DNA of 64,000 bases from Akkermansiaceae bacterium (GTDB taxonomy: Bacteria; Verrucomicrobiota; Verrucomicrobiia; Verrucomicrobiales; Akkermansiaceae): the NCBI GenBank assembly GCA_019634595.1, contig JAHCBC010000002.1, forward strand, positions 1 through 64,000, written 5' to 3'. A model generated the notes under the pieces. The model ran no database searches and was not told the origin of the DNA. It saw only the letters and a list, made by a program, of their open reading frames with translations. The position numbers and the translations under genes were made by a program. Within the stretch, counting starts at the first letter, position 1; each line of letters begins with the position of its first letter. This document shows positions 43,067 to 50,466 of the stretch, in pieces.

Positions 43067-44317
43067 GTGCAAATCCCACAGGAAACGATCGAGCGGATAT
43101 TGGCTTCAACGAACATCGTCCAACTGATCAGCCCCCTCATCCCCTTGGAGCGGATCGGCACCGCATTCAAAGCGAAGTGCCCGTTCCACCATGAGGAAAT
43201 GCCTTCGTTCACCGTCAGTCCGACGCGACAGACCTTCCACTGCTTCGGCTGCGGGAGGTATGGCAACGCCATCGGTTTCATCATGGAATACGAAAATCTG
43301 TCGTTCGAGGACGCCATCAAGAAGCTGGCGGCGGGAGCGAACCTATCCATGATGGAGGCATCCGATCTCCCCAGTCATCCGGGAAATATGACCGCCCCCT
43401 TCCACATCCGCCCGCTGCGCCCCGACGAATGGGATGAAGTCGCCCGCCTCATCCACCACTCCACCAATTCCTGGTATCGGAAGAACCTGAACCGGGAGAT
43501 CTTCGGGCCGGATCCCCTCGCCTGCCGCGTCTTTCCGGAGATCTACGAAGCGCTCGATCCCGGCTGCTGCCTGGTGGCGGAAGACGCCACCGGGAAGCTC
43601 GTCGGGTCCTGCTTCTACCACCCGCGGGAGACGCACTGGGCGCTGGGGATCATGAACGCCACGCCGGAGTCCCGCGGCGCGGCAAATGCCCTGCTCAAGG
43701 AGATCATCCGGCTCGCGGACAACGCGGGCCTGCCGCTGCGCCTGGTTTCCAGCGCGTGCAACCTCGATTCCTTCTCCCTCTACTCGAAGGCGGGCTTCGT
43801 CCCGGTCCGGATCTATCAGGACATGATCCTCTCCGTCCCGGAAATCGGACTTGATCCAGCCACCGAACCCACGCGTGTGCGACGCGTCCGCCCCGCGACC
43901 ATGGATGATCTCCCGGCCATCGTCGCGCTCGAGGAGGAAATCTCCGGCATCCGCCGGGAAAAGGATCATCGCTTTTTCCTCGAAAACCGTCACGGAGTCT
44001 GGACCACGCTGGTGATCGAGAGACCGGAGGGGCTGGATGGCTTCCTCACCTCCATCGCCCACCCCGGCTCGCGGATGCTCGGTCCCGGCGTTTCACGGGA
44101 CACGGAGACGGCGCTCGCCCTGCTCTGGTCACAGCTCGACCGGGCGCACCGTGGATCCACCCCGGTGTGGCTGGCTCCCGCGGATGCCACGGAGCTGGTC
44201 CACGCGTGCTATCGATGGGGCGCGAAAAACTGTGAGCTGCACCTCGCCCAGACACGCGGCGGCAGCCAGCGGCACTCCGGCATCATCTTCCCCACCTTCA
44301 TGCCGGAGACGGCGTGA
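43067..44317 (+). CDS. DnaG-type CHC2 zinc finger fused to two GNAT-like acetyltransferase domains
   Basis: A 416-residue protein in one unbroken frame from a GTG. Residues 1-95 match the N-terminal zinc-binding domain of DNA primase: IPQETIERILASTNIVQLI, then the ligands C38-x2-H41-x17-C59-x2-C62 and FHCFGCGRYGNAIGF. The primase catalytic core is absent. Residues about 113-265 read as a GNAT domain (FHIRPLRPDEWDEVARLI, LDPGCCLVAEDATGKLVGSCF, SLYSKAGFVPVRIYQDMIL), and about 275-416 as a second, weaker one (RRVRPATMDDLPAIVALEEE). An ATG at 43388 would start the GNAT part alone, so two overlapping products, or a primase fragment captured upstream of an acetyltransferase, are alternatives. Confidence 0.8.
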   Translation: MQIPQETIERILASTNIVQLISPLIPLERIGTAFKAKCPFHHEEMPSFTVSPTRQTFHCFGCGRYGNAIGFIMEYENLSFEDAIKKLAAGANLSMMEASDLPSHPGNMTAPFHIRPLRPDEWDEVARLIHHSTNSWYRKNLNREIFGPDPLACRVFPEIYEALDPGCCLVAEDATGKLVGSCFYHPRETHWALGIMNATPESRGAANALLKEIIRLADNAGLPLRLVSSACNLDSFSLYSKAGFVPVRIYQDMILSVPEIGLDPATEPTRVRRVRPATMDDLPAIVALEEEISGIRREKDHRFFLENRHGVWTTLVIERPEGLDGFLTSIAHPGSRMLGPGVSRDTETALALLWSQLDRAHRGSTPVWLAPADATELVHACYRWGAKNCELHLAQTRGGSQRHSGIIFPTFMPETA

Positions 44318-44359
44318 GATCCCGCCTTTCGGGGCAGACCAGGCCAGAGGAATTCTGAT

Positions 44360-44471
44360 ACCACTGATTTCACTGATTTAACTGATTTCAGAGAGGCGGA
44401 TGTGATCTCCGGGCCGACACGTGCGGAGGATTCCATGCATTCCGAATCAGTAAATCAGTGAAATCAGTGGT
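44360..44471. repeat. Long inverted repeat built from 9-base tandem units
   Basis: The left arm (44360-44388) contains three tandem copies of ACTGATTTN; the right arm (44445-44471) is its reverse complement apart from one missing base. The 56-base spacer has no obvious structure. The whole could form a cruciform or a long RNA hairpin. It lies between the CHC2/GNAT gene and the GbsR-like regulator. Confidence 0.85.
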
Positions 44472-44537
44472 CATCCTCCTCCATTTCGGAAATTCCGCCT
44501 TGCACAATCCGATATTTTCAGTAATTTCTGAAAACAG

Positions 44538-45059
44538 ATGAACGACGAGCCGGTCAGACTGAAAAAAGCCCGCGACGAATTCGTCGCCCAATGGGGCGCG
44601 CTCGGCACCCAATGGGGCATCAACCGGACCATGGCCCAGATCCACGCGCTGCTCATCACCGCCCCGGCCCCCCTCTCGACCGATGAGGTGATGGAGGACC
44701 TCCAGATCAGCCGCGGCAACGCCCACACCAACCTGAAGGAGCTGGTAGCCTGGGGACTGATCCGCACCGTCCTGCGCAAGGGCGAACGGCGTGAATTCTT
44801 CGAAGCGGAAAAGGATGTCTGGCAGATGTTCATCATCATCGCCCGCGAGCGGAAGCGCCGGGAGATCGAGCCGGCGGTGAACATTCTCCACAAATGCGCC
44901 GAGGAAAGCCGCGGCATCAAGACCCCGGAAGGTAAGGCCTTCCATGAGCAGATGCGGCAGTTGGAAGAGTTCGTCGGCTTCGCGTCCAAGATGGCGGACC
45001 GCGTGTCCTCCATGAAGCATGGCTTCGCCATCCAGATGGCAACCAAGCTCCTCGGCTAA
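44538..45059 (+). CDS. GbsR/MarR-family transcriptional regulator
   Basis: A 173-residue winged-helix regulator. Residues about 35-95 form the DNA-binding domain (LLITAPAPLSTDEVMEDLQI, SRGNAHTNLKELVAWGLIR, VLRKGERREFFEAEKDV), as in the GbsR group of MarR-like repressors. The rest is helical and probably dimerises. It is the first gene of a plus-strand run of five, so it may control the membrane proteins and epimerase that follow. It starts at ATG 44538, about 65 bases after the inverted repeat. Confidence 0.88.
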   Translation: MNDEPVRLKKARDEFVAQWGALGTQWGINRTMAQIHALLITAPAPLSTDEVMEDLQISRGNAHTNLKELVAWGLIRTVLRKGERREFFEAEKDVWQMFIIIARERKRREIEPAVNILHKCAEESRGIKTPEGKAFHEQMRQLEEFVGFASKMADRVSSMKHGFAIQMATKLLG

Positions 45060-45115
45060 AAAAATTTGCCCACTACTTTCACTATTTCCTGAAACAACCA
45101 AAATTACCGAATACC

Positions 45116-45502
45116 ATGAACCCCACCGTCCTCACCTACGCGCTCTACCTGGCCATCGCCCTGCCGCTCACCGTATGGGTGGCGAGGAACCTTTTCCACA
45201 ATGGCCGGGTCTTCCTGGTCGATTGCTTCCACGGCAACGAACCACTGGCGGACAGCGTGAACCGCCTGCTGGTGGTCGGCTTCTACCTGATCAACTTCGG
45301 CTTTGTGACGCTCTACCTGAAGCTGGCGGAGGAAGTGGTCGCCGCACGCGGCATCTTCGAGGCGCTGAGCGCGAAGCTGGGCGTGGTGCTGCTGGTGCTG
45401 GGCGGCATGCACTTCTTCAACCTGCTGGTCTTCACCCGCATGAGGAAACGCGCCGCATGGGACCAAGCACCGCCTCCGTTCCCTGCGGGTGGGAAGTTGT
45501 GA
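45116..45502 (+). CDS. Small polytopic membrane protein of unknown function
   Basis: A 128-residue membrane protein with three to four helices (about residues 5-25, 50-68, 85-112). A conserved-looking NGRVFLVDCFHG lies between the first two. It follows the GbsR-like regulator by 56 bases and precedes another membrane protein gene by 25 bases. No family recognised. Confidence 0.75.
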   Translation: MNPTVLTYALYLAIALPLTVWVARNLFHNGRVFLVDCFHGNEPLADSVNRLLVVGFYLINFGFVTLYLKLAEEVVAARGIFEALSAKLGVVLLVLGGMHFFNLLVFTRMRKRAAWDQAPPPFPAGGKL

Positions 45503-45527
45503 ACCGCATCAACAGAGAACCACCGCG

Positions 45528-45917
45528 ATGAAAAGACGCCCCGAACAAGCATGGATCGCCACGCTGCCCGTAGCACTGGCCCTACCTGCCGCCTGCTGGG
45601 CAGTGGGCGCGGCGTGGATCGGAAAGCCGGTGGCCGATATCCTGTTCCTGACCCTCATGCAGGCAATCGTCCACATCATCGCCTATGGCCTCACCGGATT
45701 GCCGATCTTTCTCCTGAGCTACCGGAATCCCGCTTCCCCCATCTGGATGCTCCCTTTCGCCCTTGTGGTGGGGCCTCTCATAGGCGCCCTCACCGTCGCT
45801 CTCATCGCTCCGCAGCCCGTCTTCATCATCGCTGGAGCCGCCTACGGACTCTTCACCGCCATCGCCGCATGGCTGCAACGCCCCCGCCACCATGAAAACA
45901 CTCACCATCTTCCATGA
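45528..45917 (+). CDS. Small polytopic membrane protein of unknown function
   Basis: A 129-residue membrane protein with about four helices (near residues 8-28, 32-58, 63-85, 88-115) and a His-rich C terminus (RPRHHENTHHLP). ATG 45528 is the first reasonable start. Its 3' end overlaps the start of the DCC-family gene by 26 bases, which ties it into the same operon. Function unknown. Confidence 0.72.
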   Translation: MKRRPEQAWIATLPVALALPAACWAVGAAWIGKPVADILFLTLMQAIVHIIAYGLTGLPIFLLSYRNPASPIWMLPFALVVGPLIGALTVALIAPQPVFIIAGAAYGLFTAIAAWLQRPRHHENTHHLP

Positions 45918-46368
45918 CCCGCAATGCGGGCTGTGCGCCGCCTTCAAGGAATGGCTGAACCGCCAGCCGAAGTATGTGGAGGCCCGCTTCATCCCCTACA
46001 ACGCGCCCGCCGCCGCACGCCTCTTTCCCGGCCTGCAGGACATGGGTGCGGGAAAGGATGTGGTCGTCCTCGCGGATGACGGCAGTTGGTGGCAGGGCGA
46101 GACCGCCTGGCTGACCTGCCTGTGGATCACCCGTGAATACCGGCCATGGAGCTACCGCTTCAAAAGCCCGCTGCTCCGGCCACTGGTGAAGCGGGCGATC
46201 CACCTGCTGGCGGAGAACCGCCTGACCATTTCGCGCCTGCTGCACCTGCGCCATGACGAACAGCTCGCGCAGGCCATCCGCACGCAGCCGCAGCCGCAGT
46301 GCCAGACCGGCACCTGCCAGATCGACAGCCCTTTCAAATTCCACACCCCACCACCCCCACTGCCATGA
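45892..46368 (+). CDS. DCC-family thiol-disulfide oxidoreductase-like protein (DUF393)
   Basis: A 158-residue protein that begins with the DUF393 signature: IFHDPQCGLCAAFKEWL, in which D-x2-C-x2-C stands for the DxxCxxC motif of the thioredoxin-like DCC family. A second conserved patch is ETAWLTCLWITREYRPWSYRFKSPLLRPL. The C terminus is Gln/Pro-rich with two extra Cys (QCQTGTCQ). Function of the family is not well defined. It overlaps the membrane protein gene before it and the epimerase gene after it (ATGA). Confidence 0.86.
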   Translation: MKTLTIFHDPQCGLCAAFKEWLNRQPKYVEARFIPYNAPAAARLFPGLQDMGAGKDVVVLADDGSWWQGETAWLTCLWITREYRPWSYRFKSPLLRPLVKRAIHLLAENRLTISRLLHLRHDEQLAQAIRTQPQPQCQTGTCQIDSPFKFHTPPPPLP

Positions 46369-47375
46369 CAACGAACAGCATCGTGATCTTCGGAGCCAAC
46401 GGCTTCCTCGGCCGCTACCTGTGCCGCCATTTCACCCGCCAGGGCAGGGAGGTGGTGGCCATCGCCCGCAACCGTGACGGCTGGAGCGGGGATGGTATGT
46501 TCCTGGAATGGGATGGAAAGCACGACGGCCCGTGGACGCTCGCCCTGGAGGGGGCGGAGGCGGTCATCAACCTGGCGGGTGCCACCGTGAACTGCCGCTA
46601 CACACCGGAGAACCGGGAAAAGATCCTCCGCTCGCGGGAGGACAGCACGCGGGCCATCGGCCGCGCCATCGCCGGGTGCAAGGTGCCGCCGAAAGTGTGG
46701 CTCAATGCCAGCACCGCCACCTGGTACCGCCACGCTGAGGACAGGCCGCAGGACGACTGGCTGGGGGAACACGGCACGGGATTCTCGTGCGATGTCGCCC
46801 GCACCTGGGAGGAGGCATTTTTCAGCGCGCTAGTCCCCGCCGCCACACGAAAGCTGGCACTCCGCATCGGCATGGTGCTGGCAAATGAGGAAGGCACCGT
46901 CCATCAGGTCCTCAGCCGCTTGGCCGCCCTCGGGCTTGGCGGAACCATGGGCAACGGCCGCCAGCGGATCAGTTGGATCCACATGGATGACTTCCTGCGT
47001 GCCGTGGACTTCGCCATCGCCGATCCCTTCCTGGACGGCACGGTCAATGTGACCGCTCCGGAGTTTCCGGAAAACCGGGAATGGATGCGGATCTTCCGCC
47101 GGGAAGCCGGAATGCCCGTCGGCCTGCCCGCGGCGCGATGGATGCTGGAGATCGGCGCTTGGTTCATGGGAACCGAGACGGAGCTGGTATTGAAAAGCCG
47201 CTGGGCGGAACCCGTCCGGTTGCGCGACGCGGGCTTCCGCTGGCGATGGAGAAGCGCCGCGGCGGCCATCCACGACCTGCGGGGCAGGAAGGGTCTCGAA
47301 GGCTTTTTCGCAGCCAGCGGCAGGCGGAGCATCGGTGCCAAAGGATGGCTGCCCTCCCCCAACCGGGGTGCCTGA
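46365..47375 (+). CDS. TIGR01777-type NAD-dependent epimerase
   Basis: A 336-residue short-chain dehydrogenase-like protein with the NAD(P) motif IFGANGFLGRYL at the start, AVINLAGATVNCRYT, and LNASTATWYRH, where Ser and Tyr stand in family active-site positions. The C-terminal DUF1731-like segment (LPAARWMLEIGAWFMGTETELVLKSRW) is typical of the TIGR01777 family. The substrate is unknown. The ATG at 46365 overlaps the DCC gene stop. It closes the operon led by the GbsR-like regulator. Confidence 0.9.
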   Translation: MTTNSIVIFGANGFLGRYLCRHFTRQGREVVAIARNRDGWSGDGMFLEWDGKHDGPWTLALEGAEAVINLAGATVNCRYTPENREKILRSREDSTRAIGRAIAGCKVPPKVWLNASTATWYRHAEDRPQDDWLGEHGTGFSCDVARTWEEAFFSALVPAATRKLALRIGMVLANEEGTVHQVLSRLAALGLGGTMGNGRQRISWIHMDDFLRAVDFAIADPFLDGTVNVTAPEFPENREWMRIFRREAGMPVGLPAARWMLEIGAWFMGTETELVLKSRWAEPVRLRDAGFRWRWRSAAAAIHDLRGRKGLEGFFAASGRRSIGAKGWLPSPNRGA

Positions 47376-47588
47376 CCTGCCCTCCGGAACCCATTCCAGA
47401 GGGAAACCGGCGGAAAATCTTAGGAAAAAAACCCGGAGCTAAGTCGCTGGTTTTAAAAAATTTACCCGCCAATTTACTTAAGCCCCTCTAACAGTTGGAC
47501 TTAATGGGTTGCCCCGGCACGCAATGGGCTTTAGAAGATGCACGCACAAAAAACCCACCATCAGCCGCAGCCTCTTAACCAATACTGC

Positions 47589-48260
47589 ATGATCCCAAAG
47601 CTTCTTTCCCTCCCTCTCATCGCACTCACCGCAGCTCTCTTCACGAGCTGCTCGACTTCCGGCCCGAATGTCCTGTCGAAGTCCGACATCCGCTCCGGTT
47701 CCTCCTCTTCCTCCAAAGTCTTCAGCTTCGGCAAGTCCGAGAGCTTCCCGGTTTCCGCCCCATCCGCCGGCGTTGTCTCCGCCGCCGCCGCCAAGCCGAA
47801 AGACCGCCACAAGATGCCGGTCTATGCTTTCAGCGAGCGTAACCGCCTGGTCCGAACCACCGCCTACACCTGCAGCGAGGACGACCACCTGATCTACGGC
47901 AGCAAGAACGCCACCGGCACCCAGCTCCGCTACACCGACCGCGTCCGCAGCGCCGCCGCCGACTGGTCCTTCTATCCGGTGGGTACTGTCTTCCGCATCA
48001 CCGGCCTTCCCTATCTCTATGTCGTCGATGACTACGGCTCCGCCCTCACCGGCACCGGCACCATCGACATCTACAAGCCGTCCAAGGACGTCATGAACCA
48101 GTGGGGCCGCCGCAATGTGGAGGTGACCATCGTCCAGTGGGGTTCCTTCACCCGTTCCGCGGAGATCCTCGCCCAGCGCACGAAGTTCAGCCACTGCAGC
48201 CAGATGCTCGCGAACATCGTCCGCCAGCGTCCCCAGCTCAGCACCGTCGCCAAGCGCTGA
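47589..48260 (+). CDS. 3D-domain lipoprotein (double-psi beta-barrel)
   Basis: A 223-residue exported lipoprotein with signal peptide and lipobox ending FTSCSTSG. A Ser-rich linker follows (SGSSSSSKVFSFGKSE). The C-terminal 120 residues contain a 3D domain: TAYTCSEDDH near its start and VVDDYGSALTGTGTIDIY with the three Asp that name it, as in MltA and Rpf-like enzymes that act on peptidoglycan. It lacks other MltA parts. ATG 47589 gives the signal peptide. A clear terminator follows. Confidence 0.88.
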   Translation: MIPKLLSLPLIALTAALFTSCSTSGPNVLSKSDIRSGSSSSSKVFSFGKSESFPVSAPSAGVVSAAAAKPKDRHKMPVYAFSERNRLVRTTAYTCSEDDHLIYGSKNATGTQLRYTDRVRSAAADWSFYPVGTVFRITGLPYLYVVDDYGSALTGTGTIDIYKPSKDVMNQWGRRNVEVTIVQWGSFTRSAEILAQRTKFSHCSQMLANIVRQRPQLSTVAKR

Positions 48261-48290
48261 TCCGCTTCCCCGATCATCCCGCTTTCCGAA

Positions 48291-48317
48291 AAACCCGGCC
48301 CGCAAGCCGGGTTTTTT
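48291..48317 (+). terminator. Terminator of the 3D-domain lipoprotein gene
   Basis: AAACCCGGC pairs with GCCGGGTTT around the loop CCGCAA and runs into six T. It lies 30 bases after the stop and before the convergent fur-type gene. Confidence 0.92.
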
Positions 48318-48340
48318 CGTGCCCCGATCCCTGACAGAGG

Positions 48341-48838
48341 TCAGCGTTTCTTCCGCAGCCGCTTGCCGCTTAGGCGGCTGGCGATGAGGTTCGGGCAGCG
48401 GCCTTTCAGGCGCAGTTGCTCGCAGTTCGCCTCGATCTTGATCGACTGGCGTAGCGGTTTGAATCCGAGCCGTCGGGTCACACAGTCGTTGAGAAGGTCC
48501 AGATTCACGTCCTCAAACTCCACCACCCGGCCGCAGTCGATGCAGACGAGGTGGTTGTGCGACGGCTTGTCGAGGAAGTTGGGATCGTAGGTCGTCTGGT
48601 TGTCGCCCAGGTCGATCTGCTGCAGGAGGTTCGCCTCCACCAGCAGGCCCAGCGTGCGATAGACGGTGGCGCGGGAGGTGTCGGAGTCCGCCTTGCGCAC
48701 CCGCTCGAACAGCTCCTCCGCCGTGAAATGCTCGTCCTTCGAGAACACCGCGCGCACGATGGAGTCGCGCTGGTTGGTCCTCCGCAGGCCTTTCCGGCGG
48801 ATGAAATCATCGAGTCGTGTTTGGACGGAGCTATCCAT
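48341..48838 (-). CDS. Fur-family metal-responsive repressor
   Basis: A 165-residue Fur-family regulator. The winged helix (RRTNQRDSIVRAVFSKDEHFTAEELFE and ATVYRTLGLLVEANLLQ) is followed by metal sites: HNHLVCIDCGRVVEFED with the C-x2-C pair, and CEQLRLKGRC as the second Cys pair. Length and order are normal. Whether it responds to iron, zinc or peroxide cannot be decided. It is divergent from rsgA with about 100 bases between them. Confidence 0.92.
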   Translation of the reverse strand: MDSSVQTRLDDFIRRKGLRRTNQRDSIVRAVFSKDEHFTAEELFERVRKADSDTSRATVYRTLGLLVEANLLQQIDLGDNQTTYDPNFLDKPSHNHLVCIDCGRVVEFEDVNLDLLNDCVTRRLGFKPLRQSIKIEANCEQLRLKGRCPNLIASRLSGKRLRKKR

Positions 48839-48946
48839 GGACGCAACAATAAGTGCAGCTTATTGAGACTGGAAAGTGGGAATTTCATCTTTGTTTCCAA
48901 TCCGGGAATCGACAGGAGCTTGATCCCGGCTAGCTTTTCCCAACGG

Positions 48947-50050
48947 ATGACCCTGCGTGACCTCGGTTGGAATGATGAACTGAAGGCAGCCTTCGCCCCC
49001 TACCGGGCGAAAGGCTGGGTACCCGCGCGGCTGATCCGGGAGACGCCCATCAACTACGGAGCCTTCCTCGACGATGGCGATGAGATCGACGTGATCCTCT
49101 GCGGCCGCCTGTGGCATGAGGCGCAGTGCGACGCGGACCTGCCCGCCGTGGGTGACTGGGTGGCGGTGGAACCGGGCAACGAGAACCAGGACCACGTCAT
49201 CCGCGCAATGCTGCCCCGCAGGACCTGCTTTTCCCGGAAGATGCCCGGCAACAGCTCCGAGGCGCAGGTCATCGGCGCGAACGTGGACATCGTCGCGGTA
49301 GTGACGGATGCCGGTCCGGACTTCAACCTGCGGCGGATGGAGCGGTACTTCTCGCTCATCGGCAAGAGCGGCGCGAAGGCGCTGGTGCTGGTCAACAAGT
49401 CCGATCTTTTCACCAAGGAGGAGAACAAGCGGGCCGCGGAGGAGATCGCCGCGCTGTGGGATGAGGCGGACGTCCACATCACCAGCGCCATCAAGGGAGA
49501 GGGCCTGAAGGTTCTCAAAAAATATCTCAAGAAGGGCGTGACGATGTGCGTCGTCGGTTCGTCCGGCGTCGGGAAATCGACGCTGGTCAACCAGCTCTAT
49601 GGCGAGGAGTGGCAGTGGACCGGCGAGGTCAACGAAACCACCGGCAAGGGCCGCCACACCACCACCTCCCGGGAGCTCGTCCCCTTGGATTCCGGCGGCA
49701 TGCTCATCGACAACCCGGGCATGCGGGAGATCCAGATGTGGACCGACGAGCAGACGCTCCGCGAAAGCTTCGCGGATGTGGATGCCCTCACGCACGACTG
49801 CAAGTTCGCCGACTGCTCCCACCGCAAGGACACCGGCTGCGCCATCCGCGCCGCCGTGGACAAGGGCGAACTGGACGCGGGCCGCTACGAAAGCTTCCTC
49901 AACCTCGAAACCGAGATCGCCGCGCTCCGGAAGCGTGCGAAGAAACGCCAGATGGCCGTCGAACGCTGGGCGAAGCGCAACAACCGCGTGAAGGCCCGCA
50001 ACCTAGCCGACCGCATCCAGTTGGAGAAGGACGAACGCGGCGACATTTGA
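48947..50050 (+). CDS. rsgA: Ribosome small-subunit-dependent GTPase RsgA
   Basis: A 367-residue circularly permuted GTPase that checks 30S subunit maturation. An OB-fold precedes the G domain; the motif order is permuted: NKSD (G4), then SAIKGEG, then GSSGVGKSTL (G1) and DNPGMRE (G3). The C-terminal zinc site is present (CKFADCSHRKDTGC). The frame is open far upstream, but only ATG 48947 gives the family N terminus (MTLRDLGWNDEL) without overlapping fur. Confidence 0.95.
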   Translation: MTLRDLGWNDELKAAFAPYRAKGWVPARLIRETPINYGAFLDDGDEIDVILCGRLWHEAQCDADLPAVGDWVAVEPGNENQDHVIRAMLPRRTCFSRKMPGNSSEAQVIGANVDIVAVVTDAGPDFNLRRMERYFSLIGKSGAKALVLVNKSDLFTKEENKRAAEEIAALWDEADVHITSAIKGEGLKVLKKYLKKGVTMCVVGSSGVGKSTLVNQLYGEEWQWTGEVNETTGKGRHTTTSRELVPLDSGGMLIDNPGMREIQMWTDEQTLRESFADVDALTHDCKFADCSHRKDTGCAIRAAVDKGELDAGRYESFLNLETEIAALRKRAKKRQMAVERWAKRNNRVKARNLADRIQLEKDERGDI

Positions 50051-50058
50051 CCGATCCC

Positions 50059-50457
50059 ATGAATTTCCGCCTGCCACTCATCGCCTGCGCCGCCGCGGTT
50101 CTTTCCGCCTGCGGAACGACCGGCGCTCTCCGGCCCTCCACCATCTCCACGGCGGAGGCTTCGCAATGGGTCGCCCGGGATGCGGATACCATCATCCTCG
50201 ATGTCCGCACGCGGGAGGAATTCGCCGGCGGCCACCTCCCCGGTGCCAAACTCATTCCGTGGACGGACCGGGATTTCGAAGACCGTGCCGTGAAGGAACT
50301 GGACCGTGGGAAACCCGTGCTGGTCTATTGCGCGCGCGGTTCCCGCAGCGGCGCGGCTTCAAAGAAACTCGCCACGCTCGGCTTCCAGGTCCGCGATCTG
50401 GAGGGAGGCATCAACGCCTGGAAGCGCGGTGGCCATCCCATCACCCCATCCCGCTGA
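50059..50457 (+). CDS. Rhodanese-like lipoprotein
   Basis: A 132-residue single rhodanese domain with a lipoprotein signal (LIACAAAVLSACGTTG). Active-site loop CARGSRS holds the catalytic Cys; DVRTREEFAGGHLPGA is the classic first motif and EGGINAWKRGGHP the last. It would carry sulfane sulfur or sense oxidants in the periplasm. It lies eight bases after rsgA and ten before the MscS gene. Confidence 0.92.
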   Translation: MNFRLPLIACAAAVLSACGTTGALRPSTISTAEASQWVARDADTIILDVRTREEFAGGHLPGAKLIPWTDRDFEDRAVKELDRGKPVLVYCARGSRSGAASKKLATLGFQVRDLEGGINAWKRGGHPITPSR

Positions 50458-50466
50458 TTCCATCCC

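Noticed and set aside
42326..43072. Minus-strand frame across the tRNA-Pro gene giving a peptide like GFEPTASCPPGKRATRL
   Set aside because: This peptide is what the reverse strand of tRNA genes encodes and is a well-known false annotation; the rest of the frame is a shadow of argC.
44360..44471. Possible CRISPR-like array from the repeated ACTGATTT units
   Set aside because: Units are only 9 bases, directly adjacent with no spacers, and arranged as facing arms; no cas genes are present.
48551..48946. Upstream extension of the RsgA frame
   Set aside because: It would overlap the fur-type gene on the other strand, and the sequence before Met 48947 has no resemblance to RsgA.
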